Shown here piece by piece: positions 38,098 through 46,527 of a DNA stretch of 64,000 bases. This DNA comes from Alicyclobacillus fastidiosus (GTDB lineage Bacteria; Bacillota; Bacilli; Alicyclobacillales; Alicyclobacillaceae). Every line of letters begins with the position of its first letter. Position 1 is the stretch's first letter. Where the stretch lies: positions 5,012,501 to 5,076,500 of the forward strand of contig NZ_CP104067.1 in NCBI RefSeq assembly GCF_026651875.1, in the 5' to 3' direction. The notes under the pieces were generated by a model. The model made no database searches. It was not told the origin of the DNA and saw only the letters and a list, made by a program, of their open reading frames with translations. The position numbers were made by a program, and so were the translations under genes.

Positions 38098-38132
38098 AGC
38101 GATGACTTTTTGAAAATCGGATCGTCATCGCT
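38098..38132 (+). terminator. Hairpin after the split transposase gene
   Basis: AGCGATGAC and GTCATCGCT form a 9-bp stem with a 17-base loop, followed by CTGTTTGTT. It may be a terminator or an element end. Confidence 0.5.
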
Positions 38133-38291
38133 CTGTTTGTTATACCCTTTTTCAAGGAACACGGTGGTTTAAACCATTGCTCGCAGATTTTCCAGTGGAT
38201 TCTTGGAAGGCATTCCGATATATCTTACTGTTCTGCGCTCCAATGCCGAGAGGCTATTTCCTATAGTATTGGTGCGGTTGAAATCAATTAT

Positions 38292-38660
38292 TTGGACAAG
38301 AGAAACCCCATCATGTCAGTCATTTGGTCACTATTTATGCCTGGACTCGGGCAGTTACACATCCATCGCATTTTGACCGCATTTTTTGCCCTGATCTGGA
38401 CGATTGTCTTCTTATATGCCTCACATCTCCTTGAAGCAATCCAACTTCTATTCTTTGGGGAAATCTCAAAGGCGACGCAAGTGCTGGATAAACAATGGTT
38501 GTTGTATATGCCTTCCATGTGGGGCTTTGCCGTTTATGATTCCTACGTGAACACGGTCGAAAACAACAAATTGTACGAAGCCGAACAAAAGGAGTTTCTA
38601 ATAAGGAATTACCAGAGCCCTGGATTTAGGATTAAAAGAGGGAAAGTGGTGGATCAATGA
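38292..38660 (+). CDS. Small membrane protein, 122 residues
   Basis: The N-terminus KRNPIMSVIWSLFMPGLGQLHI has the conserved proline-glycine pattern (LFPGLGQLY-like) of TM2/DUF-type small membrane proteins. A second helix (ILTAFFALIWTIVFLYASHLL) and a third (WLLYMPSMWGFAVYDSY) follow, with a charged tail. The start is TTG at 38292 or ATG at 38313; no strong ribosome site decides. It overlaps the next gene by four bases (ATGA), so the two are cotranscribed. A decayed paralogue lies at 34249-34452. Confidence 0.7.
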   Translation: MDKRNPIMSVIWSLFMPGLGQLHIHRILTAFFALIWTIVFLYASHLLEAIQLLFFGEISKATQVLDKQWLLYMPSMWGFAVYDSYVNTVENNKLYEAEQKEFLIRNYQSPGFRIKRGKVVDQ

Positions 38661-38979
38661 TACAGATTTTTTCCACCCTTGAACACTCCGTAAAATTGGA
38701 ATTAGCGATCAGCGCACTTGAACAAGAGGGAATATCAAAAGAAAGCATTTTTGCGGTTCCATTAACCAATCGTAAAGTGGAACGGAAACTATTCGATACC
38801 ATGCACAATTCCGATGGAGTCTCTCTCGTCAGTACAGGATCAGCGCTTGGGACTGCGTTTTCAGTGATTGGAGCCAGTGTCGGCTTTTCATTAAACTTGG
38901 GACCGATTTATTGGGGGCTCATCGGCGTTGCGAGCGGATTCTTACTTGGATTTCTGATTGATCTGTTTATACTTAAGGT

Positions 38980-40551
38980 CACTAGCGTTGCATAAAGGAA
39001 TTTATGGTTTGTCAAGTGCTTCGAGTTGTCAGAATGTATAGATGAAATGTTTGGAAGTTTCATGATTTAGACAACACCAACATGAAAAAATCTCCTTAGA
39101 ATGAGAAGTACAGGTAGTCCTGTCCAACTCTCTCTAAGGAGACCCACCATGGACAAGGATACCACGAAATCGGCGTTCCGGGAGTATGTTACCCCGCTGA
39201 ATGTCAGTACCATATTGCAGGAATTAAACCGTCTCAAGATGGAGCGGTACGTTAAGAAGCTCGGTGTCATCTCATTCATCCGGCTCGTCGTCTTCGCCCA
39301 GGTCAATCAAATCCCGTCACTGAAGGACATCAGTTTGGAGTTGGAAGCCAATGAATCCCTCCAGAAAGAACTGGCGCTAGACTCTATTAGTGCTTCCCAG
39401 TTGTCCAGGAAGTTGCGAGAAACGCCGTCATACTTTCTGGATTTCGTGTTCCGTGAATGTGTCGAGCAAATCACTCGCCAGGTCGGTGCAAAACGAGCGA
39501 ACGAGAAAATGCGACGGATTAATCTGGTGGACTCATCGACCATTTCAATGTGTGTTTCACAGTATCCTTGGGCAGAGTTTCGCAGTACTAAAGCTGGTGT
39601 GAAACTGCACCTGCGTCTGGTATTTCTAGACGATCAAGTTGCGCCAGATAAGGCGATCCTCACGCCCGCCAAACCTGCGGACAAGACACAGATGGATGCG
39701 TTAGTGGTCGTAGAACCGAATGCGTTGAACGTCTTTGACCGTGGCTATGTGGATTACCGTAAGTTCGATACGTACTGTGCAAACGGAACGAAGTTTGTCA
39801 CTCGGCTCAAAGATAATGCGGTCATTCACGAAGTCATTGAAGAGCGACAGGTACCGTCCGATTCACCGGTTACGAGAGAAGCATTGGTACGCTTGGGGAG
39901 TTATCCAAATTACGTGATGGAGCACACCCTGCGGTTGCTTGAAACCACGGACAATGAAGGCAAGCGCGTCGTGATACTGACGAATGACATGACGATGGAT
40001 GCAGAGCAAATCTGTGACGTGTACCGAAAGCGTTGGCAAATAGAGTTGTTCTTTAAATGGGTCAAGCAGCACCTGGTACTCAAGCGCCTATACGGTCATA
40101 GTGAAAATGGCGTGTATAACCAACTGCTCATTGCACTGATTACGTACTGCCTGTTGATTCTCTTGCAAGCGAAGGTGTCCCACAGCGGCAAGCTACTTGA
40201 GGTTTACAAATGTCTACGTCTCTATTGGGACCGAGCCTTTTCTGAGTTTGTGAAGGCGTTGTACAAGAAACCAGGTCGAACATCCAAGGGACGACGACGA
40301 TGCAAGGTGGAAGACATCTTTGAGCAAACGGTGCAGCAGTACATAGAGCGTGAAACGGAGCATCTTGAGACCGTTATCTACGACCTAATCTAACATTCCT
40401 GATTATGGATATTCGGACTACCTGACATAGGGGTATTGACCTTTTAGACCATAAGCCACGGAAACAAAAAATCCGAGTATTCAGTCCGTAACTTTGAACG
40501 GCAATTCACCCTCTCTTGACAGGCTCAGAGAAGTTTTATGCAACGTTAGTG
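38980..40551 (+). mobile_element. IS4-family insertion sequence, 1572 bp
   Basis: The ends CACTAGCGTTGCATAAA (38980-38996) and the complement of CACTAACGTTGCATAAA (40535-40551) differ at one base. The 9-bp target ACTTAAGGT is duplicated at 38971-38979 and 40552-40560; 9-12 bp duplications are usual for IS4. Removing the element restores the host frame. Confidence 0.95.
39149..40393 (+). CDS. IS4-family DDE transposase
   Basis: The intact 414-residue transposase shows DDE motifs in NLVDSSTISMC, LNVFDRGYVDY and the YREK-type CDVYRKRWQIELFFKWVKQHL. The ATG at 39149 has AAGGAG nine bases upstream; codons before it are not needed. The N-terminal region with FIRLVVFAQVNQIPSLKDIS is typical of the group. 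The element looks functional. Confidence 0.93.
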   Translation: MDKDTTKSAFREYVTPLNVSTILQELNRLKMERYVKKLGVISFIRLVVFAQVNQIPSLKDISLELEANESLQKELALDSISASQLSRKLRETPSYFLDFVFRECVEQITRQVGAKRANEKMRRINLVDSSTISMCVSQYPWAEFRSTKAGVKLHLRLVFLDDQVAPDKAILTPAKPADKTQMDALVVVEPNALNVFDRGYVDYRKFDTYCANGTKFVTRLKDNAVIHEVIEERQVPSDSPVTREALVRLGSYPNYVMEHTLRLLETTDNEGKRVVILTNDMTMDAEQICDVYRKRWQIELFFKWVKQHLVLKRLYGHSENGVYNQLLIALITYCLLILLQAKVSHSGKLLEVYKCLRLYWDRAFSEFVKALYKKPGRTSKGRRRCKVEDIFEQTVQQYIERETEHLETVIYDLI

Positions 40552-40738
40552 ACTTAAGGTGATTAAAAAGCGCCAACGGCTACTACGTGGTAAGAATCCT
40601 CAAGTTATTTTAGTTGTGGAATGCACCGAAAAACAGGCGGATGCTGTAGAAGACATTCTGTGGCATTTCTTGGCTTTAGGAGTCGCCAGAGTGGAATGTA
40701 AATAATGGAATTGAGTATAAAATTGCCAAATCAAAACC

Positions 40739-40851
40739 CTTATTCAATTAACCTGCCCGAGAGCGACATTTCGACGTCAACAACAAGAACGAATATTCAT
40801 ACAAAAACAGTGGCATGCAGCCTGTTCAGTTCTCGCCCCCTATAGTTCAAG
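40739..40851 (+). repeat. Dispersed cassette-type repeat, copy R6
   Basis: Left TTAACCTGCCCGAGAGCG, middle GAATATTCATACA and right TTCAGTTCTCGCCCCC are present. It lies downstream of the stop of the minus-strand gene 40940-41497. Confidence 0.85.
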
Positions 40852-40939
40852 ACAAACACGAGAATTGTTTCATGCTCCAACGTCAACATGACGACAAATG
40901 CCTTTATAAACGACCCACTCGCTTACTTTGAGCGACGGA

Positions 40940-41497
40940 TTAGGTAGTCTTCGCACCTCTTATTTGGATTAACTGGTCAACTATCGCCTTTACACAAATT
41001 CCGATAAGGATGTAAATCGGAAACGAATAGATGGACTTCCAATTATTCAGTTCGTACAATCTCAACCAAATGAGAAGTGGCTCTGTTAAGAAAGAGAAGA
41101 CGGCTGACATAATTACCATAGCACAGACAAATGTTTTCCACCTTGGGCAGTACTGATAAATGAGGGAGTAAATCGTTGGGAAAGCAAAGTAATTTACCGA
41201 TACTAAAGGTGGAACCAGTGGCAATATCATATTTGGATAACCCCATAACATGTTCTGGGCTCCAAGTTCATCAAGAAGGGATGCAATCGCGGCAATTATT
41301 AATCCAAAACCCATCACCTCAAATATACGTTTTTTGTCTACAAGCTTCCACCAGATTCCAGCTGTTATGATGCATGCTACAACGAGAATCCACCAACCGA
41401 ACGAGAACAAGTTGTGATGAACCCAATATTCGTAGTTGGTCTTCGCAAGTACTGTGCGTGCCTTCACCACATCATCCCATGTCGGCACGTTTTTCAT
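40940..41497 (-). CDS. CBO0543-type integral membrane protein
   Basis: This 185-residue protein has about five helices and the features I associate with the CBO0543 family: an N-terminal HHNLFSFGWWILV segment, IWWKLVDKKRIFEVMGFGLI, LDELGAQNMLWGYP and a late FPIYILIGICVKAIVDQ helix. Function is unknown. Repeat R6 follows its stop and R7 lies upstream, so it sits alone as one repeat-bounded unit. Confidence 0.8.
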   Translation of the reverse strand: MKNVPTWDDVVKARTVLAKTNYEYWVHHNLFSFGWWILVVACIITAGIWWKLVDKKRIFEVMGFGLIIAAIASLLDELGAQNMLWGYPNMILPLVPPLVSVNYFAFPTIYSLIYQYCPRWKTFVCAMVIMSAVFSFLTEPLLIWLRLYELNNWKSIYSFPIYILIGICVKAIVDQLIQIRGAKTT

Positions 41498-41710
41498 GAT
41501 TCATCACTCATTCTTAGGTACTTCTCCTCTACGCATTGTTGAATCATCTATGTCACGGCTTGCAAATAAGTTTGCACACTGTACTGTTCCCAACGACAAT
41601 TGATTTTTTTGATTCAATTTCCCACGGTCGTAAATATCATACAATCACTTACAAATTTGCAGTCGTAATTTTCCACTGAATTTTATCTGTCACCTTTCGT
41701 GAGAAAATCG

Positions 41711-41818
41711 CTATTGCACACTTCTGCCCGAGAGTGCAATAAGACCAAAATATTCGAAATGAATATTCATGCAGTATTGGCCATGCGTTGTTTCTTCAGT
41801 TATTTCCCCCGTTCTGCT
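41711..41818 (+). repeat. Dispersed cassette-type repeat, copy R7
   Basis: The left stem TATTGCAC / GTGCAATA surrounds ACTTCTGCCCGAGA perfectly. Middle GAATATTCATGCA and right ATTTCCCCCGTTC follow. This is the clearest example of the left hairpin. Confidence 0.9.
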
Positions 41819-41906
41819 TCGAAGAGATACTCTCTCGTTGGAATGAGAATACAGTTCCATTGCTCGTGCCGCAAATCTTGGGACCCTAGCCGTCCGCTAT
41901 ATTTAT

Positions 41907-43571
41907 TTAGATACTCTGAACACGAAATATATCAGCTGCCGCCGCTTTAAGTAATTCAGCCATTTCTTTCTGGAAAACTTGTGGATTACGCGCCGCAATG
42001 CCACGATCAAAAACGTATCGACGGAAGGATATGTAAGGATTCTTGGAAGCTTCTCTTAGTACAGCAAATACACTCTTACTGCGTCTAGTCAGGAGTCCAG
42101 ACAAAACTTCAACGTCTTCGATGGACATCCGGTGGAGGTAGACTGTTTGGTGGATGCCATGTAACTCGCTCCATGATCTGCGAGTCTCATCTTCAAAGGG
42201 GGGTATGTGCGGAAACTCCCCCAATGTTGCGGACACCAAGTGAAGTTCCGTAACACCGTCCAAATTAATTTCTGCGCACTCATGATTGAGTATCTGTCTC
42301 ATCCGACCGTACAGTTGCTGCATCGGCTCAATTGTCATCAGACGTTGATCTGACTGAATGGAAGCCAAGTCTCCTTTGACGACGGACGCTTCATACCGTA
42401 AGCGTTTTGCCTTAACCTCAATAGCGATTACCTTATTCCCAGCACGAACAATGACGTCCGGTGAATCATGTCTTGATTTCTTAGGACCAAATTTTATCTC
42501 TGGATAGATGACGTAGGTCGATGAACTTTGCTTACAAGCTCCTGAAACCGTATCAAAGACATAGAGCTCTAATGGCTTACCGAAAAAATTCTGAAACCGA
42601 AGATCATCCTGAGAAAAACATGCCCGTATCTTCCAAAATAGCCCCTCCGTCAGCGCGTATTCAAGAACAGGCAGATTTACTGGGATTACAGAATCGCCAG
42701 GAAACAAATAAAGTGGATGATCGTGAAAGAACTTAAAATCCCAAGGCTCCGAAACATTGTTCGTAAAGGCTCCCTTACCCTCTTCAAACGTAAAGCAAAG
42801 CGGTTGGATTACATCGGCGACGATGTGCGCGATGGCTGTCTTTTCAAATGCAGTGGAAATGCTTTGATACCAATCTTCGCGGATTTTCCCGCCTACATCC
42901 CCGGTTTTTTGCTTCCACATGGCATAGAGTCCAAATAGGGCTGTGATGTAATCCAGAAGACTTACACCGTATTTATCTTGAAAAACAGTTTGGAAGTCAA
43001 AGAAGTCCTGCTTGTAGCGCTCCGCTTGCCGAGCGATGACACAATACAGCACAAGCGTCCGCATGAGTGATTGTTCGAAGTTTGGGCGTTCGCCAAATAC
43101 AAAGGCCTGAAACAGGTCTACAGGTCCGCCACGAGACTGCTCTGACAACACGTCACCAAATCGCATACACAATGGGAATACCATTTTGTACTGTTCGTAA
43201 ACTTCCTGACTAGATGGTGGGGTTGGAGACTCGCAATGAACCAAAATGTATTTCCACATTGCAAATAGCCCTTGAGGGAAGTATATTGGTCGATTATGCA
43301 CCAACTGGTGAACGTGTTGACGTACGCATGCAACTGTATCGGCATCTTCGGAACGTTCAATTACTACCTGACCCAAAAGGGCATCCATGTGCTTAATAAA
43401 GTCACTTCTGAAAACATCGGAGTTTTCTTGATTCGATGATCCAAGTTGTGACAGAATCAAAAACATAGCTGCAGGTTGGACGCGTCGCCTCAGTATCTCG
43501 ACAATCTTGTCAAGCGATGTCGTTTGTTGGAATAACTCCTTGCCAGTCAAATACGGACTTATGAAAGCCAA
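41907..43571 (-). CDS. Large protein with a PD-(D/E)XK-type nuclease motif
   Basis: I do not recognise a named family for this 554-residue protein. Residues near 380-400 read SPDVIVRAGNKVIAIEVKAKRLR, a good match to the PD-(D/E)XK active site: Asp in the first strand, then E-V-K in the second. The N-terminal 300 residues are alpha-rich and may be a helical sensor or scaffold (FAMWKYILVHCE; EDWYQSISTAFEKTAIAHIV). The stand-alone position in a mobile region suggests phage or plasmid defence, but repair functions are possible. The gene is intact and flanked by R7 and R8. Confidence 0.65.
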   Translation of the reverse strand: MAFISPYLTGKELFQQTTSLDKIVEILRRRVQPAAMFLILSQLGSSNQENSDVFRSDFIKHMDALLGQVVIERSEDADTVACVRQHVHQLVHNRPIYFPQGLFAMWKYILVHCESPTPPSSQEVYEQYKMVFPLCMRFGDVLSEQSRGGPVDLFQAFVFGERPNFEQSLMRTLVLYCVIARQAERYKQDFFDFQTVFQDKYGVSLLDYITALFGLYAMWKQKTGDVGGKIREDWYQSISTAFEKTAIAHIVADVIQPLCFTFEEGKGAFTNNVSEPWDFKFFHDHPLYLFPGDSVIPVNLPVLEYALTEGLFWKIRACFSQDDLRFQNFFGKPLELYVFDTVSGACKQSSSTYVIYPEIKFGPKKSRHDSPDVIVRAGNKVIAIEVKAKRLRYEASVVKGDLASIQSDQRLMTIEPMQQLYGRMRQILNHECAEINLDGVTELHLVSATLGEFPHIPPFEDETRRSWSELHGIHQTVYLHRMSIEDVEVLSGLLTRRSKSVFAVLREASKNPYISFRRYVFDRGIAARNPQVFQKEMAELLKAAAADIFRVQSI

Positions 43572-43651
43572 CCTAACACTCCCTCTAACATTACCAACTA
43601 TCGATGTAAGACTCAGGTAAGTGCCTCACACAACACGCATATCCAGGCGTA

Positions 43652-43755
43652 CTGTTGAACTATGCTGCCCGATTGTGACAGAACATGGGTATCATAACCG
43701 ATACATATTCATGCGACGAGGCGTGCGAGCCTTTGTCGCAGATTCGCCCCCAATG
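43652..43755 (+). repeat. Dispersed cassette-type repeat, copy R8, main part (cut by IS1111 element)
   Basis: Left TATGCTGCCCGATTGTGAC, middle ATACATATTCATGCG and right GATTCGCCCCCAAT run up to the element. The missing end CTAGCGCAATAAGG is found on the other side at 45250-45263. Confidence 0.85.
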
Positions 43756-43770
43756 ATATGAACGACACCG

Positions 43771-44027
43771 TCAAGCCCCGTGTCGTGATGGGGTTGAAAG
43801 CCCGGACCGAAGGCAAGGTTCGTCGACGGTTGGCACACTGATATCCGTGGGTTGGTTACCACATTTCGTACCTCCGTCATGGGGCTGCCTCGGACTAGCT
43901 TCGTGCGTCAGGTTCTGGACCTTGCACAATCGGGGGACGAGGTTTCCCCGTACCGGATTCCTGTGCCTTCAGTCCCGACCTTCAACCCTAATTACAATTA
44001 TTCTTTACTACAGTTCTTTTCCAAAAC
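43771..44027 (-). ncRNA. Candidate IS1111 guide-RNA region (copy iii)
   Basis: This non-coding right end downstream of the transposase is conserved with copy i at 28251-28507. The complement of 43920-43940 reads TCGTCCCCCGATTGTGCAAG, which resembles the insertion target (CGCCCCCAATAGCGCAA). GC-rich inverted segments are present. Structured guide RNAs at this end are known for the group; expression here is inferred. Confidence 0.45.
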
Positions 44028-45155
44028 TTATACTGCAGTCGATGTCTCCATCTGTCGCTCTGCCTCACATGCGATGGCCCATATAAATCCCAACAATTCT
44101 CTTGCTACTGAAGTGACGGCTACATTGTGATGCTTACCTCTAGATACCATCTTCATATACTTTCGATGGAGCCTGTCCTGTGCTCGCCAAGCAATGTCCT
44201 GGATCTTGGGACTCTGACCTTCTTGCCGCTTACGAATCTTTCCTTTAATGGCGGGTTTATATCGGTAACACCAGGCAGCCTCACCAAGAACCCGTCTGAG
44301 ATGTGCATTCCCAGACTTCGTGATTCTACCTTGCTTTCGAGATACACCACTCGAATACTCGGATGGTACCAGTCCGGCATATGCCATTAACTGCTTTGGA
44401 TTCCGGAAACGACGAAACTCCCCAACCTCAGCGACCAAAGAGGTTGCGATGACCTCTGCAACACCCTTCAGTGTTTGCAAAGCCTGAATCACTGGAGCTC
44501 TCTCGCTTTCCGTTGCCTCCAAGTGTATAGCTGCCTCAAGACGTTTGAGACGTCCCTCAATCTCGTCTAAGTGATGCAAATACTCCTGGTACACCACTTG
44601 TTCTCGGCGATCCGCCCATTTGAGACCGTCCAACCACCGACGATGCATAGCTCCCCAAGCACTAAGTTTAGTTTCAGGACGCCGATTGTGTCTCAGTAGG
44701 AACTTGGATAGCCGATGCCTTGCCCGTGTACGGTCTTCCACCGCATCTTCCCGTGCCCGCACTAAATCCCGTAATGACTCGTTTTCCTCATTCGGGACAA
44801 AGACTGCAACCAATTCACCAGCACGGAACAACTGTGCCAATCTCAACGCATCTCGCTTGTCTGTCTTCACTCGGTCTCCTTGGCGAACTGGAATGAGGGA
44901 TGGTGCGACAACGGTACACGGCATGTCCATTGCGCGCAGTAGTCGATACAGTCCATAGCCTGTCGGACCTGCTTCGTAACAAAACTCCAGTTCGACGCCA
45001 TCTGAAGCCAATCTATGTACCAGGCTCCTTACAGCTTCCACCGTATGAGGGAACATTCCGATATATCTCGGTTCACCACGGCCCTCGTCTGCTACCGCAA
45101 CTGCGATGCCTTCCTTAGACACATCCAAACCTACAAACTTTGTGATAGTCTTCAT
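44028..45155 (-). CDS. IS1111-type DEDD transposase
   Basis: This 375-residue recombinase has the DEDD domain (KFVGLDVSKEGIAVAVADEG, LEFCYEAGPTGYGLYRLL, VKTDKRDALRLAQLF) and the Transposase_20 part (LKGVAEVIATSLVAEVGEFRRF; MAYAGLVPSEYSSGVSRKQG with the catalytic Ser; TKSGNAHLRRVL). It is intact and starts with ATG at 45155. Copies i and ii are damaged relatives and could be mobilised by this protein in trans. Confidence 0.95.
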   Translation of the reverse strand: MKTITKFVGLDVSKEGIAVAVADEGRGEPRYIGMFPHTVEAVRSLVHRLASDGVELEFCYEAGPTGYGLYRLLRAMDMPCTVVAPSLIPVRQGDRVKTDKRDALRLAQLFRAGELVAVFVPNEENESLRDLVRAREDAVEDRTRARHRLSKFLLRHNRRPETKLSAWGAMHRRWLDGLKWADRREQVVYQEYLHHLDEIEGRLKRLEAAIHLEATESERAPVIQALQTLKGVAEVIATSLVAEVGEFRRFRNPKQLMAYAGLVPSEYSSGVSRKQGRITKSGNAHLRRVLGEAAWCYRYKPAIKGKIRKRQEGQSPKIQDIAWRAQDRLHRKYMKMVSRGKHHNVAVTSVARELLGFIWAIACEAERQMETSTAV

Positions 45156-45249
45156 AGTATCGGCTCCCTTCGTATGTGGCTCTGCACTGGTCTCCTAACT
45201 TCAGTGTAAACCACGATGTGCGAAACGGAGCCGGTGTCGTTCATTATGA

Positions 45250-45263
45250 CTAGCGCAATAAGG
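45250..45263 (+). repeat. Dispersed repeat R8, distal end beyond the IS1111 element
   Basis: CTAGCGCAATAAGG directly follows the element. Joined to 43755 it gives CGCCCCCAATAGCGCAATAAGG-like sequence, as in the uninterrupted right end of R13 (55339-55360). Confidence 0.8.
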
Positions 45264-45393
45264 GTCCCGAGAAAACTGTTACGTTTCCACACTTTTCAAC
45301 ATTCTTTCACAACCATAAATAACAGCCACAGTTAAGATTATAATTAACTTCTGGAAATCATAGTATAATGGCTACCATAGGGACGGTGACAGC

Positions 45394-46326
45394 ATGACCA
45401 GAAAGCTAATTGGTAATATCACAACATCTCTATGTGTCATTTCACTGGTAACAGGATGTGCGGTTAATTCATCAAAAGTTGCTGACACAAAACCAACAAA
45501 CGGCCATGTGAACGGTACAGTTATTTCAATCACGCCAATTAAAGTTCCCGATACGAGTCCTAATGTAAAAACCTTTAAGATGATGTATTGGAGTGACAAT
45601 ACACGGACAGTAGCGTACATGTCGGTTCCGATCAAATCAGGCAGTTACCCACTATTGGTCAACTGCCACGGTGGTTTTAGTTTTGCTATGCAAGAAACAC
45701 ATGTACCAAGCCCTGCAAATCAAGACACTTTGGAAGGCGCTTCAAGCACATTTATTCAAGTAGTTCCAGAGTACAGAGGTTACGATGATAGTGACGGCAC
45801 TGTGCCAGGTCTTGACGGGGAAACGCTTGATACGAACAATGCAATAAAGGCTGTTGAAAGTCACTATCACGTGAAGCCAGACCATATTGACCTTTTGGGC
45901 ACATCGATGGGTGGTGCCGTTGTATTAAAACTTGCCTCAGAGAGAACCGATATTCATTCTGTCCTAGCAGTTAGTCCATTTGTCGGCTGGGATAGTATGG
46001 GAGAATGGGCAAAGAACAACTTGAAGAATCCCGCAGCATCTAAATGGTACAACGATATGACTACAGTATACGGTCCTTTTAAGCCATCTTCACCAAAATA
46101 TCAGGCCGTATCAATTGACTATACAAAAATTCACGCACCAACTCTTCTACTACAAGGTACAGCAGACCCTACAGTTCCTTGGCAATCAGTTCAGTTCTTT
46201 TACAATGAGCTAAAGCATACAAATAAAAATACCCACCTAATCTTGGTTCCTGGTGCTGGTCATGGAGTTCATGACAAGGCAGGACAAAATGATATTAATC
46301 AGTGGTACGTAGAAACTGGAATGTAA
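45394..46326 (+). CDS. Alpha/beta-hydrolase lipoprotein (prolyl-oligopeptidase-like)
   Basis: This 310-residue extracellular lipoprotein has the lipobox VTGC (Cys22). The hydrolase fold shows NCHGGFSFAM, VVPEYRGYDDSDG, the nucleophile elbow LLGTSMGGAVV (Ser), the acid LLQGTADPTVPW and His in PGAGHGVHD. It resembles S9-type acyl-peptidases or esterases. The substrate is unknown. It is a plus-strand gene with a terminator-like hairpin at 46362. Confidence 0.87.
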   Translation: MTRKLIGNITTSLCVISLVTGCAVNSSKVADTKPTNGHVNGTVISITPIKVPDTSPNVKTFKMMYWSDNTRTVAYMSVPIKSGSYPLLVNCHGGFSFAMQETHVPSPANQDTLEGASSTFIQVVPEYRGYDDSDGTVPGLDGETLDTNNAIKAVESHYHVKPDHIDLLGTSMGGAVVLKLASERTDIHSVLAVSPFVGWDSMGEWAKNNLKNPAASKWYNDMTTVYGPFKPSSPKYQAVSIDYTKIHAPTLLLQGTADPTVPWQSVQFFYNELKHTNKNTHLILVPGAGHGVHDKAGQNDINQWYVETGM

Positions 46327-46361
46327 GTACATAAAATTCTACAATTCGATTTAAGTATAAA

Positions 46362-46391
46362 ACGGCAGTCCTTTTAGGAGTGTCGTTTTCG
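46362..46391 (+). terminator. Terminator-like hairpin
   Basis: AAAACGGCAGTCCT and AGGAGTGTCGTTTT pair with a few mismatches just after the hydrolase stop. Confidence 0.6.
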
Positions 46392-46403
46392 AGTTAAGTG
46401 AAA

Positions 46404-46512
46404 CTTATTGCACATTCCTACCCGCTAACGCAGTAACAGTTCCGAACCAACACTGCATTTTTAACTGGCGATTTCGAATCCTTCTCAGACATTCGTCTTC
46501 GTTAGCGACACA
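46404..46512 (+). repeat. Dispersed cassette-type repeat, copy R9
   Basis: Left TTGCACATTCCTACCCGCTA, then ACGCAGTAACAGTTC, and right ATTCGTCTTCGTTAGCG. It belongs to the R3/R17 subfamily and lies 16 bases from the stop of the ornithine cyclodeaminase-family gene. Confidence 0.85.
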
Positions 46513-46527
46513 GCCCAATACACTAAA

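Larger units (their letters stand above)
38657..40705 (+). pseudogene. 155-residue membrane protein interrupted by an IS4-family element
   Basis: The two parts, 38657-38979 and 40561-40705, join in frame after removal of the element and one 9-bp target copy: FLIDLFILKV|IKKRQRLLRGKNPQVI. The reconstructed 155-residue protein has a soluble N-terminus (LELAISALEQEGISKESIFAVP), two Gly-rich membrane segments (SALGTAFSVIGASVGF; WGLIGVASGFLLGFLIDLFI) and a soluble ACT-like tail (PQVILVVECTEKQADAVEDI). Before the insertion it formed a two-gene operon with 38292. The family is not recognised. Confidence 0.85.
43755..45249 (-). mobile_element. IS1111-type (IS110 family) element, complete copy iii
   Basis: Subterminal inverted repeats ATGAACGACACCG (43758-43770) and CGGTGTCGTTCAT (45232-45244) bound the transposase gene and a non-coding right end of about 260 bp. 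Such subterminal repeats mark the IS1111 group. The flanks are two parts of a single dispersed repeat (R8), so the insertion point is known to within a few bases. Confidence 0.92.

Noticed and set aside
43847..44130. Two overlapping open frames of 79-92 codons at the IS1111 right end
   Set aside because: They cover the conserved non-coding end, recur with the same frame in copy i, and lack a ribosome site. They are more likely part of the guide-RNA region.
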